From contig NZ_CP016353.1 of NCBI RefSeq assembly GCF_002240355.1, positions 6,053,001 through 6,117,000 on the forward strand: a DNA stretch of 64,000 nt. Reading direction: 5' to 3'. The notes below the pieces were generated by a model. The model was not told the DNA's origin. It saw only the letters and a program-made list of their open reading frames with translations, and did not search any database. This stretch comes from Prauserella marina. Lineage in GTDB: Bacteria > Actinomycetota > Actinomycetes > Mycobacteriales > Pseudonocardiaceae. The position numbers and the translations under genes are program-made. Below, piece after piece: positions 23,991 to 32,568 of this stretch (its first letter is position 1; every line of letters starts with the position of its first letter).

Positions 23991-26843
23991 CTATCCCAGC
24001 ACGGTCCTCGGATCCGGATCGTCGATGAGGGCGGTGATGAGCAGCCGGTCGGGCCAGTGTCCGGCGCTCCACGCGAACGCTCTCGCGAGCCCTTCCGCCG
24101 TGTCGTCGGCGTGGAGTTCGCCGTCGAACCACCACGAAACGGCACGGTCACCGACGCTGAGCCCCTCGTGGACGACAACCCCACCTTCGGGAAGCTCCAG
24201 GTCGAGCAGTTCGGCCGCAGCGACGACGGCAGGCAGCTCACGCCACGACGCGAACTCGCCTTCGCTGGTCACCTCGGCGGTCGTCTCGTCACCGGCGAGC
24301 GCGAGCGCGAAGACGTCGGCGAGCACCGGCGCTGCCTCCCATTCGGCAACCGCGACGAGCCGGTCGGCAGGCCACACCGCGAGCAGCCACGGGGCGTCGA
24401 GAACCACCGCGTCGTCCGCGTCGACGACCGAACCGTCGAGTGCCCTTACCCTTCGCGGCGGGTCGAGTTCGCCCGCGAGCCCAGGGGCGGCGGCGAGCGC
24501 GGCGTGCGCCCGCATGACAAGTCCCGGCGACACCGTCCGCTCCTGATCGGCGAGCCGGTCGCACAGGTCCTGCGCGTCCTCTGCTCCCGAGAGCGAGAGG
24601 CCACTCCTCACCCCGAGCAGTTCGAGCAGCCTCGCGGACAGCCCGACATCGGGGACCTCCTCGTAGAGCCCGGCGAGGTCGTCGGTCCCGCTCAGCCGCC
24701 ACGACGAGGGCGGTGCGTCGGCGAGCAACGCCGCCCTCGCGAGCCACCAGCGCGTGTGCCCCGCCGGTTCGGTGAGCGCGTGCCAGGTTTCGGGGTTCGC
24801 CGCGAGCAGTCGCACCGCGTCGGGCCACGCGTCGTCGGCGACGAGGTCCAGATCGCGCACCGCGAGCACCCTCGAAGGCGGCTCGGGAAGCGAATCCCAC
24901 CACTCGTCCTCGTCGGGCAGCTCGTGATCGGGACCGGCCGGGTCCTCGTCCGTGACGACGGCGAAGGTGCCGAGCACGCCCGCCGAGGTCAGCACGTCGC
25001 TCGGCCACTCTGCCGCGAAGTCCTCGTCGAGCACGCCGAACGGGCTCTCCGAGCCAAGCGCCTCCTCGTCGAAGACATCGAGCAGCGGCGAACCCGGCAT
25101 GACGAGTTCGTCGGCACGGCGCCACCCGTCGGGCGAAGGCAACGCGAGCGCGCCGAGACCTTCTCCGCCCGCGTAGGCGGCGAGACCGAGTACGGCACGA
25201 GCGAGCGGCAGTACGTCGGCACCCGACATCGCGTCGTCGACACTGCGGTCGACGGCGTCCAGCACGGCCGGTGCGACCAGCAACTCCGCCGCACCGGCCT
25301 CCTGCGCCCCGAGCCGCCGCAGCAGCGGATGAACGGCGTCGGGGTGCACGAGGTAGAGCCCGGGAATGGTGAGGTCGGCGAAGCCGGGCGGCGTGGGCGT
25401 GTCCTGCGTCAGCAAGGCCCCGCGCGGCCCTGGAACCGTGCGGCCGTCCGCGAGTGGGACGGGAAGCGCGCCGAGTTCGTCGAGGGTGATCAGGTGTTGC
25501 TCGACGCCGTCGAGCAACACCGAGTACAACGCGTGCCACCACGAAGGCGATCGCTCGATACCGGTGACCGCGTCGACGACCTCGGCGACACCGATCGGGA
25601 CGGCGCCGACCGCGGCGAGTGTCCTCGCCGGTCCGTGCCCGCACAGCGGTGCCGCGACAAGCCCGGTCACGACGTCGGCCAGCAACGCGGGCAGTTCCGG
25701 CAGGTCGATGTCGAGCACCTTTGCGCTCGCGCCCGTCAACTCGACTCCGCCGGAGGCGGCGGGCAGCCAGGGGTCGGCCGCGAGCCGCTCGGCAATCAGC
25801 TCACGCAGCAGTGTGTCCACTTCGGACAGCGGGAAGGCCGCTCTCGGCACCAGCGCGATCCGGTGTTCGCCTTCGACGAGCCGCAACAGTCCCGGATATT
25901 CCGCGACCGCTGCCTCGAACGCGGCTTTCGTCGCTGGGCCTGCCAGCACCCTGCGCCGGGACGGTTCGACCGGCACCGAGGCGAACAGCCTCGCGGGAAG
26001 GGAAAGCCGCTCGTCGGTCGGTGTCGGGGTGTGCAGCACGTCCTCGGTGAGCGGCCTCGGCACGCCGTCGTCCGGCACCGCCCACACCGCGTGCTCGCCG
26101 CGATGGACGAGCCACCGCGTCGCGTGTCCTTCGGGCTGGGTCAGTGTGACGAAACCGGCCTCCGCCGTGCGGGTCCACACCGCGCCGTCGACATCGACCT
26201 CTGCCAGCCACGGCAACGCGAGCAGCAGGTCCGCGACCTCGGACGCGATGAGCCGCACCAGGCTCTCTTGATCGACGTCGGGGCGCAACGGCAACCGGAC
26301 CTCGGTGGTGAAGCCTTCCGGCGGTTCCGGTTCCCCCTCCGGCAAAGCCCACGGAAGTCGCAGGATCGGCACGGTCTCCGGTTCGCCTGTTTCCGCGCGC
26401 GTACGGTCCTCGGAGAACGAGACTCCGCCGGTCCTGGACACGATCCGGGGAGCGGAGGTGACCGCGAGGACGGCGGCGAAACCGACCCCGAACCTGCCGA
26501 CGGCCCCTTCCGGCTTCGCCGAGGCACGCAAGGAGGCAAGCGAGGCGACACCGGCGGCGTCGAGCGCCGCCCCGGTGTTGGCTACCCGCAACTCACCGTC
26601 CACAACGGACATCCGGATCCTGCCGGGTACGCCTTCGGCGGCCGCGGCGTCGGCCGCGTTCTGGGCAAGCTCGGTGAAAAGCCGGTCCCGGTACCCGCCG
26701 ACCCTCAGGTCGTGCTCGGCGTTGGTGTCCTCGGTGAACCGGGTCGGCGAATCGCGCCACGACCGCAGGACGGCCGCCCGCAGTGCATCCGCGCCGAAGT
26801 CGCCTGTTCCGGCGCCGGGATCAGGACTCTGCTGGCTGTTCAC
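23991..26843 (-). CDS. Large protein with sacsin/Hsp90-type GHKL ATPase domain
   Basis: About 950 residues. The first 180 form a GHKL ATP-binding domain: RDRLFTELAQNAADAA (53-67) with E58 and N62 as the Hsp90-like N box, VANTGAALDAAGVASL (87-102), and GRFGVGFAAVLAV (116-128), like the Hsp90 GQFGVGF. This is the 'sacsin N-terminal ATPase-like' group of actinobacteria. The remaining 750 residues are leucine-rich and acidic with no recognised domain or membrane segment. It probably acts as a cytoplasmic chaperone-like ATPase, but no client is known. GTG 26843 is taken as the start; ATG 26864 is an alternative. It overlaps the DUF3027 gene and is probably coupled to it. Confidence 0.82.
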   Translation of the reverse strand: MNSQQSPDPGAGTGDFGADALRAAVLRSWRDSPTRFTEDTNAEHDLRVGGYRDRLFTELAQNAADAAAAEGVPGRIRMSVVDGELRVANTGAALDAAGVASLASLRASAKPEGAVGRFGVGFAAVLAVTSAPRIVSRTGGVSFSEDRTRAETGEPETVPILRLPWALPEGEPEPPEGFTTEVRLPLRPDVDQESLVRLIASEVADLLLALPWLAEVDVDGAVWTRTAEAGFVTLTQPEGHATRWLVHRGEHAVWAVPDDGVPRPLTEDVLHTPTPTDERLSLPARLFASVPVEPSRRRVLAGPATKAAFEAAVAEYPGLLRLVEGEHRIALVPRAAFPLSEVDTLLRELIAERLAADPWLPAASGGVELTGASAKVLDIDLPELPALLADVVTGLVAAPLCGHGPARTLAAVGAVPIGVAEVVDAVTGIERSPSWWHALYSVLLDGVEQHLITLDELGALPVPLADGRTVPGPRGALLTQDTPTPPGFADLTIPGLYLVHPDAVHPLLRRLGAQEAGAAELLVAPAVLDAVDRSVDDAMSGADVLPLARAVLGLAAYAGGEGLGALALPSPDGWRRADELVMPGSPLLDVFDEEALGSESPFGVLDEDFAAEWPSDVLTSAGVLGTFAVVTDEDPAGPDHELPDEDEWWDSLPEPPSRVLAVRDLDLVADDAWPDAVRLLAANPETWHALTEPAGHTRWWLARAALLADAPPSSWRLSGTDDLAGLYEEVPDVGLSARLLELLGVRSGLSLSGAEDAQDLCDRLADQERTVSPGLVMRAHAALAAAPGLAGELDPPRRVRALDGSVVDADDAVVLDAPWLLAVWPADRLVAVAEWEAAPVLADVFALALAGDETTAEVTSEGEFASWRELPAVVAAAELLDLELPEGGVVVHEGLSVGDRAVSWWFDGELHADDTAEGLARAFAWSAGHWPDRLLITALIDDPDPRTVLG

Positions 26844-27618
26844 CAACAGCCGGTTCCATGTCAAGCACGGAGTCGTCGTAGACCAGCTCGGCGACCGGAA
26901 CCGACGAGGTCACCTCGACCTCGACCTCCGAGTGCGCGCCGCAGCCGTACTCGACGTGCACGACCCTGCCGTCGGCAGGCGCGATCTCGTTGCCGCACAC
27001 CCCGAAGGCCGCGCGCAACGAACCGTCGAGCTGGAGGTAGAAGCCACAGGTTCCGCACCTGCCAGGCGCACTGCGGGCCATGTCGGAGCGCGGGCCGAAC
27101 TCACCGCGATTCCAGCGGGTCGCCGCGTCGTCCCTTCCGTACCGCGACATCACCCGCTGCCTGCCCAGGCCGAGCTCCCAGCCGATCTCCTCGATCTCGT
27201 CGGCCGATTCGGCGTCGACCTCGGTGCTCAAGTAGGCCGGCACGAGCCGCAGATCGTCGGTGTCGGTAGGAAAGATGTCGCCGACCCCGAGATCACCGGG
27301 AAGGACCCTCCGCTCCCACGGCACCCAGCGGGGGGCCACCAGCGCGTCGGGACCCGGCCGCAACACCACCTCGCTGACCGTCACCGGAGCATCGAGATCG
27401 GCCGCGGCGACCGTCACCGACCAGCACCAGCCCCGGTAGCCGGGAACTCTGGCCGCGAAAAGGTGCGTGACGGACACGGCGTCCTCGTGCTCGACGTCGA
27501 CGTGCTCGCCGACGCTGTCGGCCCCGGCGTCGAGCGCGGCGGCATCGCGCGCCAGCTCGACCGCGTCGACCAGTTTCCGGCGGACCTCGCCGTCGTCGAG
27601 GGTGAGCAGCAGGGTCAT
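26821..27618 (-). CDS. DUF3027 zinc-ribbon-containing protein
   Basis: The 265-residue actinobacterial protein belongs to DUF3027. After a globular part rich in tryptophan and aspartate (GYRGWCWSVTVAA, APRWVPWERRVLPGDLG) it has four cysteines in a zinc-ribbon spacing: C188-GT-C191, C208 in GVCGN and C226 in YGCGAH. The function is unknown; nucleic-acid or protein binding is a guess. The M. tuberculosis counterpart lies at the same syntenic place beside an MFS gene. ATG 27618 is used because the coding character begins there. Its end overlaps the start of the GHKL ATPase gene, linking the two. Confidence 0.85.
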   Translation of the reverse strand: MTLLLTLDDGEVRRKLVDAVELARDAAALDAGADSVGEHVDVEHEDAVSVTHLFAARVPGYRGWCWSVTVAAADLDAPVTVSEVVLRPGPDALVAPRWVPWERRVLPGDLGVGDIFPTDTDDLRLVPAYLSTEVDAESADEIEEIGWELGLGRQRVMSRYGRDDAATRWNRGEFGPRSDMARSAPGRCGTCGFYLQLDGSLRAAFGVCGNEIAPADGRVVHVEYGCGAHSEVEVEVTSSVPVAELVYDDSVLDMEPAVGEQPAES

Positions 27619-27669
27619 GCAGCCAATTGTGCAGTACGTAACTGTGCGCGTTCGTGCCAGGCTGGTGTG

Positions 27670-28476
27670 GTGAGAAGAACGCTGAGTGTGATCGCGGTAC
27701 TGACCACCCTCACCGCCTGCGGCGCGACGCCCTCCACCGCACCCGGACAGGGGCGAGGAAACGACGAAAACGACCCGGTCGAGCGACTGCGGGTCGAGGT
27801 GATCGAGGACCTGCCTCACGACAGTGAGGCGTTCACCCAGGGCCTTGAGTTCTCCGGCGAGACGCTGTACGAGGGCACGGGCCTGCTCGGCCAGTCGACC
27901 CTGCGCAAAGGAAAAGCCGGAGCCGAACCCGACGTCACGGTCGCGCTGCCCGATTCGCTGTTCGGCGAGGGCATCACGGTTCTCGAATCGACCGTGTGGC
28001 AACTCACCTGGCAGGACGGCATCGCCATCGAGCGCGACAAGGACACCCTCGCAGAGGTGCGCAGGGTGAACTACGAGGGCGAGGGCTGGGGTATCTGCCA
28101 CCAGGCGGAAGAGGGCAGGCTCGTCATGAGCGACGGCTCGGCGACGCTGACCTTCCGCGACCCGGAGACCTTCGAGGCGAAGGGGACGGTGAAGGTCACG
28201 GAGAACGGCGCGGAGATCGATCAGCTCAACGAACTCGAATGTGTCGGCGGCACCGTGTATGCGAACGTGTGGCAAAGCGACGACATCGTGCGCATCGACC
28301 CCGCGACAGGTGAGGTGACCGCGAGGATCGACGCTTCGGGCCTGCTTGAACCCGGGGAGGCGCAGGGGGCGGACGTTCTCAACGGCATCGCGGCATACCC
28401 GGGAACCGACCAGTTCCTCATCACGGGGAAGCTGTGGCCGAAGATGTTCAGGGTGAAGTTCGTCAACGTGGCCTGA
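27670..28476 (+). CDS. Glutaminyl-peptide cyclotransferase lipoprotein (beta-propeller type)
   Basis: The 268-residue exported lipoprotein belongs to the plant/bacterial glutaminyl cyclase family (PF05096), which converts N-terminal glutamine to pyroglutamate. The signal ends in the lipobox LTAC. The mature part shows the family blocks SEAFTQGLEF, GTGLLGQSTLRK, GEGITVLESTVWQLTWQDG, NELECVGGTVYANVW and VLNGIAAYPGTDQFLITGKLWP in the usual order of a five-bladed propeller. The start is GTG 27670 or 27667. It acts on the cell surface. It lies divergent from DUF3027 and its stop is 41 bases before the next gene. Confidence 0.9.
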   Translation: MRRTLSVIAVLTTLTACGATPSTAPGQGRGNDENDPVERLRVEVIEDLPHDSEAFTQGLEFSGETLYEGTGLLGQSTLRKGKAGAEPDVTVALPDSLFGEGITVLESTVWQLTWQDGIAIERDKDTLAEVRRVNYEGEGWGICHQAEEGRLVMSDGSATLTFRDPETFEAKGTVKVTENGAEIDQLNELECVGGTVYANVWQSDDIVRIDPATGEVTARIDASGLLEPGEAQGADVLNGIAAYPGTDQFLITGKLWPKMFRVKFVNVA

Positions 28477-28517
28477 TGCCCAGCACAGGCGACCATCAGT
28501 ACGGCAGGATTGAGGTT

Positions 28518-30368
28518 ATGCGTTCCGGTCGGAGGGGTAAGCGGAAATGGACGCCCGAACCCGGGGCGAGCCAGCCGCCTGCCGAACGGGCGGAACGCAC
28601 CCGGGTCGAGCGGCCCGCGCGGCAGGGCTGGGAACGCGCGCCGCAGGGTCCGCCTCCCGAACAGCCGCCCACTCGCAGGCAACCACCGTGGCAGCCGACG
28701 GCCGACGAGGCGCCGACCGGCGCCGTCCCTGTTCCACCGCCATACCACCCGCAACAGCAACCGCCGCGAGGTCAGGGCGCCCGGCCCTACCCTCCGCAGC
28801 AGCCCCGGCAGCCGCGTCCATGGCAGCAGTCGCCGCGCGCGCAGGGGGACTTCGAGCGCTACGACACGGGTGGGTACGCGCCGGGTCAGCCGCGCGAAGC
28901 GCAGGAAGGTCCGCCACCCGGTCAGCAACCACCGCCCTCCGGCAGGGGAGACCAGCAGACCAGGGTCGAACACGGCCTCGAAGGCGCCGAGGGCATGCCC
29001 CGGCTGCCGAAGAAGCTCACCGTCACCAGGGTCGCCGCACTACGCGGCAAGCAGCTCAGCGGCCAGGCCGTCGACGCGTTCAAGCGGGCGACGAAGGCCG
29101 ACGGCGCCGACAAGTCGGGGCTGACCTCGCTGTCGTACGCGGTGATGCTCAACTACGCCAGTGACGCCGCGATGGCCGTCGCGCTCGCGAACACCCTGTT
29201 CTTCGCGGCAAGCAGTGGCGAGAGCAGGGGCAAGGTCGCCCTGTACCTGCTCATCACCATCGCGCCGTTCGCGCTCGTCGCACCGGTGATCGGTCCGGCG
29301 CTCGACCGCATCCAGCGTGGCCGCAGGCTCGCGATGTGCGTCGCGTCGGCGGGCCAGGCACTGATGTGCGTACTGATGGCGCTGCACTTCAACGACTGGG
29401 GGCTCTATCCGGCCGCGCTCGGCAAGATGGTGCTTTCCAAATCCTTCATGGTGCTCAAGGCGGCGGTCACGCCAAGGGTCGTTCCACCGGACATCACGCT
29501 GTCGAAAACCAATGCCCGTCTCGCCGTCTTCGGGCTCGCGGCCGGTGGTGTGTTCGGTGCGATCGCGGCGGGGTTGAACTCCGTACTCGGCTCGTCGGGA
29601 GCACTGTGGTTCACGGCGATCATCTGTGTCGTCGGCGCGGCGCAGGCCATGCGCATCCCGGCCTGGGTCGAGGTCACCGAGGGCGAGGTTCCGGCCGCGC
29701 TGACAGCGAGGGGCAAGGAACGGAAGAAACGCCAGCCCATGGGAAGACACATCGTGGTCGGCCTGTGGGGCAACGGGTCGATCAGGGTGCTGACCGGGTT
29801 CCTCATGATGTTCGCCGCGTTCGCGGTGAAGGCGCAGACCGAGGACGGCGGCCAATCGCCCTTCATGCAACTGCTGATGCTCGGTGTGATCGGTGCCGCG
29901 GCGGGCGCGGGTGGCTTCCTCGGCAACGCGCTCGGCTCACGCATGCACTTCGGCAAGCCCGACCAGGTGGTGCTCGGCTGTGTCGCGGCGGCACTCGCCT
30001 CGACCGTGCTCGCCGCGTTGCTCGCGGGGCTGGCGACGGCCGCGATCGTCGGCCTCGTCGGCTCCACCGCGAGCGCGCTGGCCAAGAACAGCCTCGACGC
30101 CGTGATCCAGCAGGATCTACCAGAGGAATCCCGTGCTTCGGCGTTCGGCCGTTCCGAGACCGTGCTCCAGCTCGCGTGGGTGTTCGGTGGCGCCGTCGGC
30201 CTGCTGCTGCCGCCGACCTACTGGATCGGGTTCCTCGTGGTCTCCGTATTCCTCGCGATCGGCCTTACACAGACCTGGCTCATTCGCAAGGGCTCGTCGC
30301 TGATCCCTGGTCTCGGCGGCGATCGACCGCTACGCCCCGATCCCGCCGGTGCCGAGGGCAGACCGTAG
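28518..30368 (+). CDS. MFS-type membrane protein with long disordered N-terminus
   Basis: 616 residues. The first 160 are rich in proline, glutamine, arginine and glycine, without predicted structure. From residue about 200 there are ten to twelve membrane helices (LNYASDAAMAVALANTLFF, LITIAPFALVAPVIGPALDRIQRGRR with an MFS motif-A-like turn). This matches the actinobacterial group of M. tuberculosis Rv0876c, whose substrate is unknown. ATG 28518 has TTGAGG just upstream; ATG 28476, overlapping the cyclase stop, is an alternative. It lies between the cyclase and the DUF2771 lipoprotein genes, all on the plus strand, probably one operon. Confidence 0.85.
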   Translation: MRSGRRGKRKWTPEPGASQPPAERAERTRVERPARQGWERAPQGPPPEQPPTRRQPPWQPTADEAPTGAVPVPPPYHPQQQPPRGQGARPYPPQQPRQPRPWQQSPRAQGDFERYDTGGYAPGQPREAQEGPPPGQQPPPSGRGDQQTRVEHGLEGAEGMPRLPKKLTVTRVAALRGKQLSGQAVDAFKRATKADGADKSGLTSLSYAVMLNYASDAAMAVALANTLFFAASSGESRGKVALYLLITIAPFALVAPVIGPALDRIQRGRRLAMCVASAGQALMCVLMALHFNDWGLYPAALGKMVLSKSFMVLKAAVTPRVVPPDITLSKTNARLAVFGLAAGGVFGAIAAGLNSVLGSSGALWFTAIICVVGAAQAMRIPAWVEVTEGEVPAALTARGKERKKRQPMGRHIVVGLWGNGSIRVLTGFLMMFAAFAVKAQTEDGGQSPFMQLLMLGVIGAAAGAGGFLGNALGSRMHFGKPDQVVLGCVAAALASTVLAALLAGLATAAIVGLVGSTASALAKNSLDAVIQQDLPEESRASAFGRSETVLQLAWVFGGAVGLLLPPTYWIGFLVVSVFLAIGLTQTWLIRKGSSLIPGLGGDRPLRPDPAGAEGRP

Positions 30369-30378
30369 TCTGCGAATC

Positions 30379-30879
30379 ATGCGACGTGCGTTGATGGCGC
30401 TGCTTGCGGGCGGTGCGGTGACCCTGGCCGGCTGTTCGGCCGCCCCGCCGCCCGAGATCACCTTCTTCGCCGACGGCGAAGCCGCCACCGCCGTACCACT
30501 GATGTACTGCGACGCGCTCATGCGTTCCTGCGAGCAGGGTGGCGACGCGGCGACGCTCAAGGTGCGTCCCGGCAAGCCGGTGCAGATCTCCGTGCCCACG
30601 GCGATCGCGGAAACGCCGTGGCTCGTCAACGTGCAATACGTCAACGCCGACGGCGAAGTCCAGCCGGTGAAACAAGAGGTCTTCACCACAGGCGACCGCC
30701 TCGCCTACACGATCACTCCCGACTCACCCGATGATCAGCTCATCGTCGTGGAGATCCAGCAACTCAGTGGCGCATACGCCGCCAACCAGCAGGACGAGCC
30801 GCTTCTCGACGAGAGCGGCCAGCCCCAGCTGGTCGTACGCGGCGTGTGGTCACTGCAAATCGACCCGGTCGCCGCCTGA
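30379..30879 (+). CDS. DUF2771 lipoprotein
   Basis: The 166-residue exported protein has a lipoprotein signal MRRALMALLAGGAVTLAGC with the lipidated cysteine at 19. The mature part contains PEITFFADGEAATAVPL, a CDALMRSC cysteine pair that could form a disulfide, and VRPGKPVQISVPTAIAETPW. This is the actinobacterial DUF2771 family (Rv0875c-like), of unknown function. ATG 30379 is 10 bases after the MFS stop, and the two are neighbours in mycobacteria as well, so a membrane-associated partnership is plausible. Confidence 0.85.
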   Translation: MRRALMALLAGGAVTLAGCSAAPPPEITFFADGEAATAVPLMYCDALMRSCEQGGDAATLKVRPGKPVQISVPTAIAETPWLVNVQYVNADGEVQPVKQEVFTTGDRLAYTITPDSPDDQLIVVEIQQLSGAYAANQQDEPLLDESGQPQLVVRGVWSLQIDPVAA

Positions 30880-30884
30880 GCACG

Positions 30885-31071
30885 CCTCAGGTTCCGCCAC
30901 GCAAAACCGCCCGGGGCCGTTTCGACAGCGGCGAAGCCGCCAAAGAGCGGGCCGCCAACTCGCACTGAAGCGGGTTCTGAGGCGGTTTCTCGCGAGGACA
31001 GCGACGACGTGGTGTATGGGCATACATGAGGAGACGATCCCGCAGCGAGAAACCACCTCAGGTTCCGCCAC
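30885..31071. repeat. 16-bp direct repeat framing the cspB-DUF2771 intergenic region
   Basis: CCTCAGGTTCCGCCAC occurs at 30885-30900 and again, identical, at 31056-31071. The first copy begins six bases after the DUF2771 stop and the second overlaps the right arm of a large dyad. The whole 227-base gap is filled by related GC-rich motifs such as AAACCGCC and GGCGGTTT. No gene is seen in it. Confidence 0.7.
30978..31060. repeat. Large composite dyad element
   Basis: The outer arms TGAGGCGGTTTCTCGC (30978-30993) and GCGAGAAACCACCTCA (31045-31060) are complementary at 15 of 16 bases. At the same centre lies a smaller perfect dyad TGTATG-GG-CATACA (31013-31026). The two nested symmetries share an axis near 31019. 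The element is between convergent genes ending at 30879 and 31107. It could be a terminator, a repeated palindromic unit, or a protein-binding site. Confidence 0.65.
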
Positions 31072-31106
31072 CCGCACCGCCAAGCAACCCAGCCCGAAAC
31101 CGGTCC

Positions 31107-31493
31107 CTACGGGTCGAGGTCTCTGGCGACGGCGCGCATGACGTCGGCGATGCGTTTGGTGTTCTTGCGATCCGGGTAGCGGCCCCTTCGAAGATCGGGC
31201 TGCACACGCATTTCCAGCAGCTTGATCATGTCTTCGACGAGCCCGTGCAGTTCCTCGGCAGGACGGCGACGGGCCTCGGCGACGGAAGGCGGCGGGTCGA
31301 GCAGTCGCACGGAAAGAGCCTGCGGACCGCGGCGCCCGTCGGCGACACCGAATTCCAGTCGCTGTCCGGCCTTGAGGGCCTCCACCCCCTGCGGTAGCGC
31401 GGCTTTTCGAATGTAGACGTCCTCGCCACCGTCCTGGGTGACAAAGCCGAATCCCTTGTCCGCGTCGTACCACTTGACCTTGCCGGTCGGCAC
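31107..31493 (-). CDS. cspB: Cold-shock-domain protein CspB with C-terminal extension
   Basis: The 128-residue protein starts [20 protein letters not shown], with RNP1 (KGFGFV) and RNP2 ([10 protein letters not shown]) of a cold-shock domain in residues 1-65. A 60-residue conserved basic extension follows ([46 protein letters not shown]). This is the mycobacterial CspB (Rv0871) type rather than a short CspA. It binds single-stranded RNA or DNA; the helical extension is of unknown use. GTG 31493 fits the family start, with GAGGG just upstream. Confidence 0.92.
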   Translation of the reverse strand: MPTGKVKWYDADKGFGFVTQDGGEDVYIRKAALPQGVEALKAGQRLEFGVADGRRGPQALSVRLLDPPPSVAEARRRPAEELHGLVEDMIKLLEMRVQPDLRRGRYPDRKNTKRIADVMRAVARDLDP

Positions 31494-31651
31494 TGCCCTC
31501 ACCGTTCCTTCGCTACTCCGGCCGCGGGTCCGGCCATGACCGGCCCCGCACGACGAACGCGCCCCAGGTGCGTACCCAGGACGCGTGTCAGCCAAGCCTA
31601 TCTCGCCACATGCGGTGGGGAGAAGCAGATTGCCCGCCTTAAGATGTAGGC

Positions 31652-31885
31652 ATGGAGTCCGCCGTCCGCGAAACCCCGTCCACCAGCACTGGCGCCCCGA
31701 TGCTCATGCGCGCCGGTATCGTGCTGTTCGCCGTCGGCATGCTCGCGGTGCTCGCCGTGTTCGTCATGTTCGCCGCCGGACTCGAAGAACTGCCCGTATG
31801 GCTTTCCGTCGCGGCGGGTGTCGTGACTCCGCTCGGGCTGGGACTCGGGCTCGTCTCACTGATCCGCGAGCATCGCAGGCGCTGA
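31652..31885 (+). CDS. Small two-helix membrane protein
   Basis: 77 residues: a short serine/threonine-rich start, two hydrophobic helices (about 20-44 and 48-70) joined by a tight turn GLEELPVW, and a basic end REHRRR. I do not recognise the family. TAAGAT lies six bases before the ATG, a good -10 for leaderless transcription. Codon use is normal for the genome. Its last 30 bases overlap the 3' end of the convergent HAD gene. Confidence 0.65.
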   Translation: MESAVRETPSTSTGAPMLMRAGIVLFAVGMLAVLAVFVMFAAGLEELPVWLSVAAGVVTPLGLGLGLVSLIREHRRR

Positions 31886-32473
31886 CTCAAGCAAGGCCGG
31901 AAACTCGGCAAGCGAACCGAGTACCACGTCGGCGCCTTCGGCCAGCAGTTCCGCTCGCGAGCACGGGCCCGTCTCGACGCCGACCGCGAGCGCTCCCGCC
32001 GCGAGCGCGCCCCGGATGTCGCCCGTGTGGTCGCCGACGTAGATCTTCGCGCCATGCTCGGTGAGCGCGCTCGCCTTCTGCGTCGACCACAGGTCGCCGA
32101 CGAGTTCGTCGACCGCGAAGGCCAGTGAGTTGACGTGCAGTGCCGCGTTGGGCGCGTACTTTCCCGTGACGACGAGTGTGCTGCCGCCCACCGCCCTGAC
32201 CGCTTGGAGCGCGGCGGTGGCGCCGGGAAGCGCGACCGTGCGAGGAATCACGACGTCGGGATAGATCGCCCTGAACCTGGCTATGAGTTCCGGAATCCGG
32301 TCTTCCGGCGTTCCGAACTCGCGGAGCACGTGATCGAGCGGCGGGCCGAGGTTGGCGGCAAACGCCTCACCGTCCAACCGATACCCCGTCTCTTCCGCGA
32401 GTTGTCCCATCGCGGCGATCATGCCGGGCCTCGGGTCGATCAACGTCATGTCAAGGTCGAAACCAACGCACAT
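31856..32473 (-). CDS. HAD-family phosphatase (phosphoglycolate phosphatase-like)
   Basis: The 205-residue hydrolase has the HAD motifs: GFDLDMTLID (nucleophile D5 and acid D7), VVTGKYAPNA with the motif-II Thr, a motif-III K in WSTQKASAL, and YVGDHTGDIRGA with the motif-IV acids. A small helical cap sits between motifs I and II, as in phosphoglycolate phosphatase relatives. Substrate is unknown. ATG 32473 is chosen because the earlier in-frame codons lack coding character. The gene is divergent from the TetR-R2lox operon; the 95-base spacer holds the TetR-type dyad. Confidence 0.88.
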   Translation of the reverse strand: MCVGFDLDMTLIDPRPGMIAAMGQLAEETGYRLDGEAFAANLGPPLDHVLREFGTPEDRIPELIARFRAIYPDVVIPRTVALPGATAALQAVRAVGGSTLVVTGKYAPNAALHVNSLAFAVDELVGDLWSTQKASALTEHGAKIYVGDHTGDIRGALAAGALAVGVETGPCSRAELLAEGADVVLGSLAEFPALLESAPAMLADQ

Positions 32474-32534
32474 CCCCACGCCGACACCGTAACCGGCCGC
32501 AGCTGTTGACAGCCAGGATGACCACGTCCAGCCC

Positions 32535-32561
32535 CTTGACACCGGAACCACCTGTGTCAAG
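32535..32561. promoter_or_regulatory. Probable operator of the TetR-R2lox operon
   Basis: CTTGACAC (32535-32542) and GTGTCAAG (32554-32561) are perfect 8-bp inverted arms with an 11-base spacer. The left arm includes TTGACA, a consensus -35 box, and the GTG start of the tetR gene lies eight bases after the right arm. This placement is typical of an autoregulating repressor. Confidence 0.65.
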
Positions 32562-32568
32562 ATGAAGT

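Noticed and set aside
24057-27269. A 1,070-codon plus-strand frame opposite the GHKL ATPase and DUF3027 genes
   Set aside because: Very long antisense frames are common in high-GC DNA. The composition (Arg/Gly/Pro-rich) and lack of motifs contrast with clear motifs on the minus strand.
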